Assembly (NCBI GenBank): GCA_022822525.1
Contig: JAJEBN010000004.1
Coordinates: 1-52,598 of the forward strand
DNA from: Acidimicrobiia bacterium
GTDB taxonomy: Bacteria; Actinomycetota; Acidimicrobiia; Acidimicrobiales; Poriferisodalaceae
Direction of reading: 5' to 3'
DNA length: 52,598 bases
A model generated the notes under the pieces. It ran no database searches and was not told the DNA's origin. It was given only the letters and a program-made list of their open reading frames with translations. Positions 1-8,936 of this stretch are shown in pieces; position 1 is the stretch's first letter, and each line of letters begins with the position of its first letter. The position numbers and the translations under genes were made by a program.

Positions 1-468
1 TTTCTTCAGCACTTGCAGGGAGGCGTACACGGTGCCCTTGTGGGTCCAGCCTTGGCGGTGGTAGTTCCAGTTGTCCGGCGCCAGGAGTTGCGCTGCTTCG
101 AAGTGCCGCAGTGCACGCTCGCTGTCGCCCGCTGCCTCGAAGTGCAGCGCCAGCTTGAACGTGGGCTCGGCCAGCAGCGTGTCGTCGTCGACGGGCTTGA
201 GGCGTGCAGCGAGCTCCTCAGGCGACCAGACGAACTCGCTCTCCGGCCCTCGCTCGATCCAGTCCCGAGTCGCGTGGGCAAAGGCGTCGTTGGCGAGGCG
301 GACCTTGCCGAGCCCGAACTTGATCGTGGTCACGTCGGGGAACACGCCCTCGTTGCTGCCGACGATGCGTCCTTCCTCGTCGATCCACGCACCCGACGGC
401 ACGTTGACCCAGCCGAGCGTGAAGTCCGCGTCGAGCTCTCCGCAAACGACCACGCCACCCTGACCCAC
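1..468 (-). pseudogene. TlpA/ResA-like thioredoxin-family protein, C-terminal fragment
   Basis: Read on the reverse strand, this stretch encodes a recognisable C-terminal part of a ResA/TlpA-like redox protein. The segment LGWVNVPSGAWIDEEGRIV is typical of the region after the thioredoxin core, and it is followed by a helical tail with a TPR-like sentence (FEAAGDSERALRHFEAAQLL). The 3' end runs off the window. Upstream of roughly position 440 the frame stays open, but the residues become Val/Gly-rich and no longer resemble the family. No CxxC or WxxWxxPS thioredoxin core is present, so the gene looks truncated at its 5' end. The first in-frame start is a GTG at 468 without a visible ribosome site. 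A short functional protein is possible but less likely. Confidence 0.5.
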
Positions 469-717
469 AACGGCAACCCCATCGACGCCACCGTGACGGT
501 CGACGTTCCGTCCTCCTGAGCGCGACCGACGCCAACAGGTCAGGTCACGACAGCTGACGACGGTATGTCCGTGTTCGAGCGGCGACGCCAGGCACGCAGC
601 GGCAAGATCCTGACCCGTCACAGCGACGGCATGACCGTCGTGGACCTCGAGTTCGACCTGCTCACCGGCGCACGCCTGAGTACCGTCGCCTTGCACATTC
701 AATTATTCAGATCATGA
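436..717 (+). pseudogene. Degraded protein-coding remnant, interrupted by an in-frame stop
   Basis: The forward frame reads protein-like sequence (LSANDHATLTHNGNPIDATV) up to a TGA at 517-519. It then continues in the same frame with equally protein-like sequence (TTADDGMSVFERRRQARSGK, later VVDLEFDLLTGA) to a TGA at 715-717. An ATG at 565 would give a 50-residue peptide. I do not recognise the family. The in-frame stop, the missing beginning and the head-on junction with the TlpA-like remnant suggest debris of a gene left by a rearrangement. A pair of short real ORFs is the alternative. Confidence 0.35.
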
Positions 718-746
718 TCAACACTCGGAAACTGGACGGGAGCGTG

Positions 747-1934
747 ATGGCGAGGAGCGAGGGCGCGGCGGGGCCGCTGGCAGGAGTCCGGGTGCTGGAC
801 CTGTCGTCGGTGCTCATGGGGCCGGCCGCGACGCGCACGCTCGGCGACTTCGGCGCTGAGGTCATCCTGGTGGAACCGGCCGCAGGCGACCGGAATCGGA
901 GCATGGGCACCGGCCCGGTCGAGGGGCTCTCGGGCGTCTCGCTCAACCTGCTGCGCAACAAGCGCAGCATCTCTTTGGACCTCAAGCACGAGCGGGGCCG
1001 CCAAGCGCTTCTCGACATCGCCGCCACCTGCGACGTGATGATCACGAACCTGCGCCCGGGACCGCTGCACCGTCTCGGGTTGCACTACGAGGCCGTGCGG
1101 CAGGTGCGCCCCGACATCGTGTTCTGCAGGGCGCACGGCTACCCGTCTGACAGCGAGCAGGCCGATGCGCCCGCATACGACGACATCATCCAGTCCGCCA
1201 GCGGCATCGGCGACCTGTTCGCGCGCATGGGTGCCGAGCCGCTGCTGCTGCCCAGCCTCGTCGCCGACAAGTTCTGCGGGCTGACTATCGCCAATTCGGT
1301 GACCGCGGCGCTGTACCACCGGGCTCTGACCGGCCAGGGGCAGTGCATCGAGATCCCGATGATCGATGTGATGCGCGCCTTCGTGCTCACCGAGCACGGT
1401 GCGGGCGCCATCTCCGAGCCCCCGGTGGCAAGCGCTGGGTATGCCCGCATCCTCACGCCCGAGCGCAAACCCCAGCGGACTGCGGATGGGTGGATCAACA
1501 TCCTCCCCTACGACCAGGAGCACTACGTCGCACTGTTCGAAGCCGGGGGCCGGCACGATCTCGCCGCCGACGAGCGGTTCGCGACGCCCATCGAGCGCGT
1601 CACCCACAGCGACAGCCTGTATCGCGACGTCGCATCGGTGCTGGGCCAGCGCACGACGGCCGAATGGCTCGAGCTGTGCCAAGAGCACGGCATCCCCGCA
1701 ACCGAGGCGGCGACGCTTGACGAGCTCGTGTCGGATCTGCCGATCGATGAGCATCCGGTTGCGGGTCCGTACCGGGTCATCCCACCACCCGAGCAGTTCT
1801 CCGCGACACCGCCCAGCGTCCGGCGGGCCGCCCCGAAGATCGGCGAGCACGGCCGGGAGATACTGATCGAGATCGGCTACGGCACCGAAGCCATCGACGA
1901 CCTCATCAGCGACGGGGTCCTGACGACGCCTTGA
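747..1934 (+). CDS. CaiB/BaiF family III CoA-transferase
   Basis: This 395-residue protein is predicted to move coenzyme A between carboxylic acids in the cytoplasm, as the formyl-CoA and carnitine CoA-transferases do. It opens with the family's GVRVLDLSSVLMGPAATRTLGDFGAEVI nucleotide-binding segment, split here by position: residues about 13-40. Asp174, in LVADKFCGL, sits where the catalytic aspartate of formyl-CoA transferase lies. Length matches the family. The ATG at 747 is chosen over the upstream ATG at 714 because GGGAG precedes it by about four bases and homology begins just after it. The substrate cannot be read from the sequence. Neighbouring LLM and nitronate-monooxygenase-like genes suggest catabolism of an organic acid. 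Confidence 0.9.
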   Translation: MARSEGAAGPLAGVRVLDLSSVLMGPAATRTLGDFGAEVILVEPAAGDRNRSMGTGPVEGLSGVSLNLLRNKRSISLDLKHERGRQALLDIAATCDVMITNLRPGPLHRLGLHYEAVRQVRPDIVFCRAHGYPSDSEQADAPAYDDIIQSASGIGDLFARMGAEPLLLPSLVADKFCGLTIANSVTAALYHRALTGQGQCIEIPMIDVMRAFVLTEHGAGAISEPPVASAGYARILTPERKPQRTADGWINILPYDQEHYVALFEAGGRHDLAADERFATPIERVTHSDSLYRDVASVLGQRTTAEWLELCQEHGIPATEAATLDELVSDLPIDEHPVAGPYRVIPPPEQFSATPPSVRRAAPKIGEHGREILIEIGYGTEAIDDLISDGVLTTP

Positions 1935-2176
1935 GAGACATCGAAATTCAGGCTCACGCGCAGCAGACCATGACTACGGTCGCGACAGGGCCAGCCCCCC
2001 GGTTGCTACCCAAGTGGGTTGCTCTGCCAACGCCGGGACGGCTGGCCTCTGCGCCTCAACGTAGCAGTCCGGACCTGCTGGCCCAGCGTTGGATACTGAT
2101 GTCGACGAGGGCCACAGCATCAGCTAACGCAGGTCAGCTCGTTCGGCGATGACGGGGTTTCGGTAGGGTCCCGACG

Positions 2177-3400
2177 GTGAAGTTCGCAGCGTTTCTGGCA
2201 CCGCATCACTTGCCTGGCGAAAGTCCAGCGCTGCAGTTGCAGCGGGATCTCGACTTGGTCGCCCACCTCGACCGGCTGGGGTACGACGAGTTCTGGTGCG
2301 GCGAGCATCACTCGACAGGCTGGGAGACGATCGGCTCGCCCGAGATGTTCCTGGCCGCTGCGGCGGTGCGCACCGGCCGCATCAAGCTGGGCACCGGGGT
2401 GACCTCGATCCCCTATCACCATCCGTTCATGGTCGCCCAGCGCATCGTCCAGCTCGACCAGATGAGCTTCGGACGGGCGATCCTCGGCACCGGGCCGGGT
2501 GCGCTGCCCTCTGATGCACACACGCTGGGCATCGACCCGATGCTGCTGCGGGACCGCCAGGACGAGGCGATCCCGGTCATCCAGCGCCTGCTCGCAGGCG
2601 GCGAGCGCTTCACCTACGAGTGCGACTGGTTCTCGCTGTACGACGCGAAGCTGCAGATCCTGCCGTACCAGCACAATATTCCGATGGTGACGGCGTCGAT
2701 GATCAGCCCGTCGGGCATGACGCTCGCCGGCAAGCACGGCATGGGCGTGCTCTCGATCGGCTCCATGTCCACCGAAGGCCTGGCGTCGCTGCCGCTGCAG
2801 TGGAGCTTCGCCGAGGAGGCCGCCGCCAAGCACGACCGGGTCGTGGACCGTGCCGACTGGCGGGTGATGTTCAACTTCCACGTGGCGCTCACCCGTGACC
2901 AGGCTCGGCGAGACGTCGAGCACGGGCTGCTGCGCTGGCACAACGACTACAACGTCGCCACGCTGCAGCGGCCAGGGCTCGAGCCGCTGGCATCGACGGC
3001 CGAAGCCATCGACTTCTACGCCGACCCCGACTCCGCGGCCGGCGTCATCGGCACCCCCGACGATCTCATCGAGAACATCCTGCGGATGCAGGAGATCACC
3101 GGCGGCTTCGGCGTGATGATGGGCTTCATCAACGACTGGGCCGAGCCCGAAGCCATGTTCCGCAGCTGGGATCTGGTGGCGCGCCACGTCATGCCCGCGG
3201 TGAACGGCCAGCTTGCCTCGATGGCTGAATCCAACGAGTTCGTGATGGAGAACCGGGGGTACTTCGACCGGGCCGGCAAGGCGATCCTGGCGAAGATCTT
3301 CGAGAACGAGCGGGCCGCCGAAGCGCTGAAGGGCGTCGGGACGCCCAAGTCAGGCTTCACACCGAATGTCGGCGCGGCTGCCGACGCCGAATCCGCCTAG
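2177..3400 (+). CDS. LLM class flavin-dependent monooxygenase, limonene-monooxygenase-like
   Basis: The 407-residue product is a luciferase-like TIM-barrel flavoenzyme. The N-terminal MKFAAFLAPHHLPGE strand, the DEFWCGEHHSTGW segment near residues 38-50 and the IKLGTGVTSIPYHHPFMVAQ segment near 75-95 are characteristic of the bacterial alkanal/limonene-type monooxygenase branch. Such enzymes use reduced flavin and oxygen to oxidise small hydrophobic substrates. The start is a GTG with only a weak GGTAGGG stretch upstream. About 240 bases without a recognisable gene separate it from the CoA-transferase; I saw no promoter or terminator there that I would defend. The exact substrate is unknown. 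Confidence 0.88.
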   Translation: MKFAAFLAPHHLPGESPALQLQRDLDLVAHLDRLGYDEFWCGEHHSTGWETIGSPEMFLAAAAVRTGRIKLGTGVTSIPYHHPFMVAQRIVQLDQMSFGRAILGTGPGALPSDAHTLGIDPMLLRDRQDEAIPVIQRLLAGGERFTYECDWFSLYDAKLQILPYQHNIPMVTASMISPSGMTLAGKHGMGVLSIGSMSTEGLASLPLQWSFAEEAAAKHDRVVDRADWRVMFNFHVALTRDQARRDVEHGLLRWHNDYNVATLQRPGLEPLASTAEAIDFYADPDSAAGVIGTPDDLIENILRMQEITGGFGVMMGFINDWAEPEAMFRSWDLVARHVMPAVNGQLASMAESNEFVMENRGYFDRAGKAILAKIFENERAAEALKGVGTPKSGFTPNVGAAADAESA

Positions 3401-3514
3401 CTGCATTGCAGACGCCCAGATCAGCACGTCTAGGGTGCGGAGATCTTCACTCCCGGCGATCCTGAGCGGCTGAGATCCGCTATCGGCATCACCGCCCCGG
3501 TCCTGCAATCGGGC

Positions 3515-4549
3515 ATGGGCGGGGTGGCCGGCCCAGAGCTGGTCGCCGCGGTCTGCAACGCCGGCGGGCTCGGCATTCTGGCTGCGCTCAACTTGCGGCC
3601 CGATGCCGTCCGGGACGCCATCCGGCGAGTACGAGAGCTGACCGACCGGCCCTTCGGCGTCAACATCTGGCTCCACGACGATGTGCGCTCGCCCCCCGAT
3701 GTCGGCGAGCACTCAGACCTGGTTCGCTCGGTGCAGAACGTGCTGAACGAACTGCGCCCCCGTTACGAACTGCCCGCGACGCTGGAGGCGCCCCGGCCGA
3801 TGCCCGACCTGGTCGACGCTGCCCTGGAAGTGATGATCGACGAACGGGTACCGGTCTTCTCTGCGGGCCTTGGCATTCCCGAGCCCGAACTGGCGGACCG
3901 ATTCCACAGAGTCGACGCCAAGATCGTGACGATGGTGGCCACAACTGCTGATGCCCGCAGCGCCGTGGACTGCGGCAGCGACGTGGTGATCGCGCAGGGT
4001 CTCGAAGCCGGCGGGCATCGCAGCCACGGCCGCAAGCTGCCCGCTGGGGAGGCTGCCGGGACCGGCACGCTCACACTGGTCCCCCAGGTCATCGAAGCGA
4101 TCGACGACCGCGTGCCGGTGGTGGCCGCCGGTGGGATCGTGGACGGACGGGGCCTGGCAGCGGCGATGATGCTCGGCGCCTCGGGCGTGCTCATGGGCAC
4201 CCGCTTCGTGGCCACCGCCGAATCGCTGGCCAGCCGCCTGTGGAAGGACCGACTCACCTCGGGGGCGGGCACGACGGTGCTGACCGACGGGTTCACCGGC
4301 CAGTGGGCCCGGGTGCTGCGATCGGAGTTCACCGACCACTGGGCCACCCACGGCAGGCAGCCGTTGCCCGGCTTGCTGCAGGCCGCGGCACGGGCCGACT
4401 TGCAGCGGGCCGCTGTGGCAGCCGAGGACGATCAGATGCAGCCGCTGTACGCCGGTGCGGGATTCGACCTGCTGAGCGATCTGCCGAGCGCCGGCGAGGT
4501 CGTCACGAGCGTGGTCCACGAAGCCCGGGAGCTGCTCGGCCGAACCTGA
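3515..4549 (+). CDS. Nitronate monooxygenase / enoyl-reductase-II-like flavoprotein
   Basis: This FMN-dependent TIM-barrel protein belongs to the NPD/nitronate monooxygenase family. Visible signatures are AAVCNAGGLGIL near the start, the DVVIAQGLEAGGHRSHGR segment near residues 155-172, and PVVAAGGIVDGRGLAAAMMLGASGVLMGTRF, which forms the phosphate-binding end of the barrel. The first ATG at 3515 falls inside the first conserved element. The in-frame codons before it (GITAPVLQSGMGG) clearly belong to the fold, and no ATG or GTG precedes them before an in-frame TAG at 3431. A CTG at 3470 is the most plausible real start, giving about 15 more residues. The length of 344 residues is otherwise normal. 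Confidence 0.85.
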   Translation: MGGVAGPELVAAVCNAGGLGILAALNLRPDAVRDAIRRVRELTDRPFGVNIWLHDDVRSPPDVGEHSDLVRSVQNVLNELRPRYELPATLEAPRPMPDLVDAALEVMIDERVPVFSAGLGIPEPELADRFHRVDAKIVTMVATTADARSAVDCGSDVVIAQGLEAGGHRSHGRKLPAGEAAGTGTLTLVPQVIEAIDDRVPVVAAGGIVDGRGLAAAMMLGASGVLMGTRFVATAESLASRLWKDRLTSGAGTTVLTDGFTGQWARVLRSEFTDHWATHGRQPLPGLLQAAARADLQRAAVAAEDDQMQPLYAGAGFDLLSDLPSAGEVVTSVVHEARELLGRT

Positions 4550-4567
4550 CGGCCGCTGGGTCTACCG

Positions 4568-6859
4568 CTAGGACTGCAGCGCCTGCCAGACCTTCTCGGG
4601 TGTCAGCGGCAGGTCGAGATGCTCGACGCCGAGCGGTGCCAGCGCATCGAGCACCGCACTGTGGATCGCCGGCGTGGCAACCACCGTGCCGGACTCGCCA
4701 ATGCCCTTCACCCCCAGCGGGTTGAGCGGGGATGGCGTCTCGGTCTCGTGGGACTCGAAGAATGGCAGCTCCGCCGCGGAGGGCAGGAGATAGTCGGCCA
4801 GCCCGACGGTCATCGGAATGGCGTCAGGGTCGTACTGCATCTCCTCATACAGCGCCGCACCCACGGCCAGGGCGAGGCCGCCGTGCACCTGCCCATGGGC
4901 CAGCACCGGCTGGAGGATGACTCCGGCGTCGTCGACGCTGACCAGCCGGCGCAGGTGGATCTCCCCGGTTGCGGTGTCGACGTCCACCGCTGCGACACAC
5001 GCTCCGAAGGAGAAGGTGCCGGCGCCGCCTTCGGGCCTGAAGTGATGATGGGCGCTGAGCTCCCCGTGCTTGGCCAGGTCGACCCAGCCCAGGGAGCGAG
5101 CGGGTGTTCCCACGACGTGGAACGTCCCCCGGTCGGGGTCGAGCGTGATGTCGTCGGGGTCGGCTTCGAGCAATTCGGCGGCGCGCTCACGCGCTGCGGC
5201 CACCAGGTCGACGGCGGCTCCGTAGGCCGCAGCACTGCCGAGCTGTGCCGAGCGCGATCCGATGGTGCCGCCGCCGATCGGCGACCGGTCGGTGTCGTCG
5301 TGCGAGATCGTGATCTGGTCGACGTCGAGGCCAAGCTGTGCGGCCACGACCGGAGCGAACGTCGTCTCGTGGCCCTGTCCGTGCGGCGACGTTCCCACCA
5401 CCACGTCGACCGTGCCGTCGGCATCGAGGAACGCAGTTGCTCGCTCGCCCTCGCCGCCGCCGGTGATCTCGGTGGTGCAGCTCACGCCGATCCCCAACAG
5501 GATTTCGCTGTCGCCGCTCGCCCGCCTTGCTGATTGCTCAGCCCGCAGCCCCTCGTAGTCGGCCGAATGCGCAGCCAGCCGCAGCGCCGCGGGGTAGTTG
5601 CCGCTGTCGTAGGTGGACCCAACCGCGGTGCGGTACGGGAACCGGTCGGGCGGAACCAGGTTGGCGAATCGGACGTCGAGCGGATCGCGGTCGATCAGCC
5701 GCGCGAACCTGTCGACTGCCCGCTCGATCGAACATGCCGCCTCGGGCCTGCCGGCTCCTCGAAACGCCACCGTAGGAGTGGTGTTGGTGACCACCGACGT
5801 GCCTCGCAGCGTCGCATGCGCGATGTCATAGACACCGGTGCCGCTGTTGCGCAGGTTGCCGGTGACGTTGGTGCCCATAGCCGGGTACGCGCCGCTGTCC
5901 TGCAGCGCGTCCACCGAGTAGGCCACGATGGTGCCGTCGCGCATGCCGCCGATGCGCACCCGGTGGCGCGAGGCACGCCCGTGCCCCATCGCCAGCGACG
6001 CCTCTGAGCGGGTCTGTGCCCAGCGGATCGGCCGGTCGAGTTCGCGTGCAGCCCACGCCACGACGACGTCCTCTGGGTAGCAGCCCCATCCGCCCTTGGA
6101 GCCGAAGCCGCCGCCGACATCGGGCGAGATCGCCCGCACGGTGCCGGGTTCGAGACCGAGCAGCGTCTCGATGACATGCTTGGCGCCCGCAGGACGCTGC
6201 GAGCAGACCCACGCCGTGCAGCGGCCGTCGGGGCCCCAGGCCGAGGCGCCCGCGAGCGGCTCGATGGGATGCGGACCGAGTCGCGGATGGCGGATGTCGA
6301 ACTCGACCGTGACATCGCAGCCGTCCCAGACGTCATCGGGCACCGGGTCGAGCTCCCAGGCCAGGGCGATGTTGGTGCCGGCATGCTCGTGCAGCAGCAC
6401 GTCGCCGGCGAGGCTGGCATCGAGATCGACCAGCGGTGCCAGCGGCTCGTAGTCGACCACCACCAGCTCTGCGGCGTCGACGGCTTGGACACGCGTCTCG
6501 GCGATCACGAGCGCAACGGGCTCGCCGACGAAGCGGACGGTGTCATATGCCATGAGCGGCCGCCACAGATCGCCGTTCATCGAGGGCAGCCGTGGGGGCA
6601 GCGGCCAGCCGTCGACCTCGGGTCCCAGGTACACCGCGATCACGCCAGCCGCCTCACGCGCTCCGGTCACATCGACCGATGCGAGCCGGGCGTGGGGTTC
6701 GATCGAGCGCACGAACACCGCTTGGGCTGCGCCGGCTAGTTCGGGGATGTCGAGCCCGTCGATGTAGGTGCTCTCGCCTCGCAGCAGCGGCTCGTCTTCG
6801 CGCCGCCCACGGAATCCTTCAGTAGCCACGGCAGCAACGTAGCCCCCGGCGTGCGACAT
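4568..6859 (-). CDS. Molybdenum hydroxylase large subunit, form II CoxL-like
   Basis: This 763-residue protein is a xanthine dehydrogenase/CO dehydrogenase family molybdopterin-binding subunit. It has the N-terminal hammerhead domain (LLRGESTYIDGLDIPELAGA), a DVGGGFGSKGG cofactor loop, and the C-terminal GVKGIGESGTV segment with the catalytic-glutamate motif. The active-site loop reads AFRGAGRPEA, which matches the form II (putative, non-CO or unknown substrate) pattern and not the form I AYXCSFR pattern. No medium FAD or small iron-sulfur subunit lies beside it, so it is an orphan large subunit here. It converges with the upstream nitronate-monooxygenase-like gene and diverges from the transaminase gene. 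A GTG at 6829 is an alternative start. Confidence 0.88.
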   Translation of the reverse strand: MSHAGGYVAAVATEGFRGRREDEPLLRGESTYIDGLDIPELAGAAQAVFVRSIEPHARLASVDVTGAREAAGVIAVYLGPEVDGWPLPPRLPSMNGDLWRPLMAYDTVRFVGEPVALVIAETRVQAVDAAELVVVDYEPLAPLVDLDASLAGDVLLHEHAGTNIALAWELDPVPDDVWDGCDVTVEFDIRHPRLGPHPIEPLAGASAWGPDGRCTAWVCSQRPAGAKHVIETLLGLEPGTVRAISPDVGGGFGSKGGWGCYPEDVVVAWAARELDRPIRWAQTRSEASLAMGHGRASRHRVRIGGMRDGTIVAYSVDALQDSGAYPAMGTNVTGNLRNSGTGVYDIAHATLRGTSVVTNTTPTVAFRGAGRPEAACSIERAVDRFARLIDRDPLDVRFANLVPPDRFPYRTAVGSTYDSGNYPAALRLAAHSADYEGLRAEQSARRASGDSEILLGIGVSCTTEITGGGEGERATAFLDADGTVDVVVGTSPHGQGHETTFAPVVAAQLGLDVDQITISHDDTDRSPIGGGTIGSRSAQLGSAAAYGAAVDLVAAARERAAELLEADPDDITLDPDRGTFHVVGTPARSLGWVDLAKHGELSAHHHFRPEGGAGTFSFGACVAAVDVDTATGEIHLRRLVSVDDAGVILQPVLAHGQVHGGLALAVGAALYEEMQYDPDAIPMTVGLADYLLPSAAELPFFESHETETPSPLNPLGVKGIGESGTVVATPAIHSAVLDALAPLGVEHLDLPLTPEKVWQALQS

Positions 6860-6914
6860 TGATGGAGTCAGACCCGACGCGCCTGCGGTGCCGCGGACCC
6901 AACGGGAGGTTCCG

Positions 6915-7832
6915 ATGACCGACGACTCCTCGACCGACGACCGTTACAGCCGGGGCTGCGCCTGGGTTGACGGTGAATACGTGCCGGTCGGCGAAGCCAA
7001 GATCTCGCTGCTCGACGCCGGCTTCAGCCGGTCGGACGTCACCTATGACGTGGTTGCCGTGTGGGGCGGGAAGTTCTTCCGCCTCGATGCGCACCTCGAC
7101 CGGTTCGAGCGCAGCATGAAGCACCTCCACATGAACCTCGGCCTCGACCGTGCCGAGATCTCGGAGATCCTTCACGAGTGCGTCCGACGGTCGGGGCTAC
7201 GCGAGTCCTATGTCGACATGATCGCCACGAGGGGCCGGCCGGGGCGGGGTGCCCGCGACCCGTGGACTTTCCAGAACCAGTTCTACGCCTACGCCATTCC
7301 CTACATCTGGATCGTCGAACCCGACAAGCAGGAGGCCGGATCGCACCTGATCATCGCCCGGGACACGGTGCGCATTCCCGAGGCCTCCGTCGATCCGACG
7401 GTCAAGAACTTCCACTGGGGCGACCTGACACGTGGCGCCTTCGAAGCTCGCGAGCGTGGCGGCAGCACGGTGGTGCTGCCCGACCTCGACGGGAACCTCA
7501 CTGAGGGTCCCGGGTTCAACATCTTCCTCGTGGTTGATGGCGAACTCCGCACGCCTGATGCCGGGGTGCTCGAAGGCATCACCCGACGGACCGTCCTCGA
7601 TCTGGCGGCAGAGCAAGGATTGACTACCTGCGTGGCCCCGGTGCCGATCGCCGATGTCGGCCAGGCCGATGAAGCGTTCATGACCAGCACGGCCGGCGGG
7701 GTCATGCCAGTCACGTCGATTGACGGTCAACCGCTCGGCGACGGATCTCCCGGGCCCATCACGATGCAGCTCCGGCAGGCCTACTGGGACGCCCACGACG
7801 ATCCCCGCTGGACAACGCCGATCGCCTACTGA
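6915..7832 (+). CDS. Class IV aminotransferase, (R)-selective amine transaminase-like
   Basis: The 305-residue protein is a fold type IV PLP enzyme of the branched-chain aminotransferase superfamily. Several stretches resemble known (R)-amine:pyruvate transaminases more than branched-chain enzymes: ISLLDAGFSRSDVTYDVVAVWGG is split over residues about 28-50, then DPTVKNFHWGDL with the PLP lysine at residue 164, EGPGFNIF, and the STAGGVMPV and GPIT segments at the C-terminal end. The start at 6915 has a GGGAGG ribosome site five bases upstream. Its stop overlaps the end of the convergent Rieske gene by seven bases. Acting on D-amino acids is the main alternative. Confidence 0.85.
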   Translation: MTDDSSTDDRYSRGCAWVDGEYVPVGEAKISLLDAGFSRSDVTYDVVAVWGGKFFRLDAHLDRFERSMKHLHMNLGLDRAEISEILHECVRRSGLRESYVDMIATRGRPGRGARDPWTFQNQFYAYAIPYIWIVEPDKQEAGSHLIIARDTVRIPEASVDPTVKNFHWGDLTRGAFEARERGGSTVVLPDLDGNLTEGPGFNIFLVVDGELRTPDAGVLEGITRRTVLDLAAEQGLTTCVAPVPIADVGQADEAFMTSTAGGVMPVTSIDGQPLGDGSPGPITMQLRQAYWDAHDDPRWTTPIAY

Positions 7833-8872
7833 GCCTGTTCCTCAGCAATCAACTGGTCCAGAATCTTCTGCGCCCGCAAGGCTCCCTGGTCCACTCTCAG
7901 GGCAACGGGCGATGCAGCAAGTCCGGGTTCGAGGTCGATGTTGCGCTGCTGGGCCTCGATCATCGGCTTGTCCTGTTCCTCGAACGCGAACCGGCGCAGT
8001 TCGCCGAGCTGGTCTCGGACATCGTCGGGAGGGTCGTCGAGGTCCTGGCAGAGGTCCTGTTGCGCTGCACAGAAGTAGTAGCGGGTGCGGTGCTCGGTCT
8101 CGGGCGTCAGCAAGTGCGATCCGTAGATGCCGGTGCCGTCGTCACGGCACCCGCCGACGGGGTGGACTCCAGCGTCGTTGCGCAGCAACGCGGGCGGATC
8201 CCACCTCATCGTTGTCCAGTGGTCGACTGGTTTCCCGTCACGGCGGAACATCATGTCGAAGAGACCTGGCGGAGCGATGTCGCGCAGCACACGGGTCGCA
8301 TACACCGTGTTCCCTTCCTGGCTGACACCAGACTCAGCGATGGCGGCGTGCTCGCGCTCGCCGAGTATTCCCTGATGCAGAAACGCCGCATGGCTGAGGT
8401 CCAGCAGGTTGTCGGCGATCAGCTGGTAGTTCGCCTCCATCGTGATCATGCCGCGCGGACTGGTAAGCAGCCCCGACGTCGGATTCAGATACGAGAAGTC
8501 GGGAATGAGCGACGGGTCGGGCTGACGATCGCCCATCCAGATCCACACGATGGTGTCTCGCTCCACAACCGGATAGCTGGCGGCGTGAAGCTTGGACGGG
8601 ATGTGACCGCTGCCGTGCGGGTTGAGCACACAAGCGCCGGTGTGGTCGTAGCGCAGCCCGTGGTAGGCGCACTCGATGATGCCGTCATGCACTTGGCCCC
8701 GATGCAACGGCGCGAAACGGTGCGGGCATACATCAGTCAGCGCGACCGGTTCGCCACCGAGATCGCGGAACAGCACGATGGGGTGGCCGATGATCGTCCG
8801 GCCCACTGGACCGTTGCCGTCCAGCTGCTCTGCCCACGCAGCGACGTACCAGGCGTTTCTCAGAAAAGTCAT
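7826..8872 (-). CDS. Rieske non-heme iron oxygenase, vanillate O-demethylase-like
   Basis: The 348-residue protein is an aromatic ring-hydroxylating or O-demethylating oxygenase of the VanA type. It begins MTFLRNAWYVAAWAEQL as this group does. The Rieske [2Fe-2S] site is complete: C49-P-H51 and C68-A-Y-H71. The mononuclear iron site is visible as N155-x2-D158-x2-H161-x4-H166 in ADNLLDLSHAAFLHQGIL. A reductase partner is not encoded nearby. The LLM gene is 64 bases upstream on the same strand, so the two may be co-transcribed. The substrate is probably a methoxylated aromatic acid or a related compound, by family analogy only. Confidence 0.9.
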   Translation of the reverse strand: MTFLRNAWYVAAWAEQLDGNGPVGRTIIGHPIVLFRDLGGEPVALTDVCPHRFAPLHRGQVHDGIIECAYHGLRYDHTGACVLNPHGSGHIPSKLHAASYPVVERDTIVWIWMGDRQPDPSLIPDFSYLNPTSGLLTSPRGMITMEANYQLIADNLLDLSHAAFLHQGILGEREHAAIAESGVSQEGNTVYATRVLRDIAPPGLFDMMFRRDGKPVDHWTTMRWDPPALLRNDAGVHPVGGCRDDGTGIYGSHLLTPETEHRTRYYFCAAQQDLCQDLDDPPDDVRDQLGELRRFAFEEQDKPMIEAQQRNIDLEPGLAASPVALRVDQGALRAQKILDQLIAEEQAQ

Positions 8873-8936
8873 GCCGATTCCCCCAAGCCGATTCTTGCGC
8901 GCCGGGCAATGCCGTCATCCCGTTGCGGCCGTGGCG

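Noticed and set aside
1935..2176. Possible small gene or promoter between the CoA-transferase and LLM genes
   Set aside because: The open frame there has no ribosome site and no protein-like character, and no -35/-10 pair is convincing.
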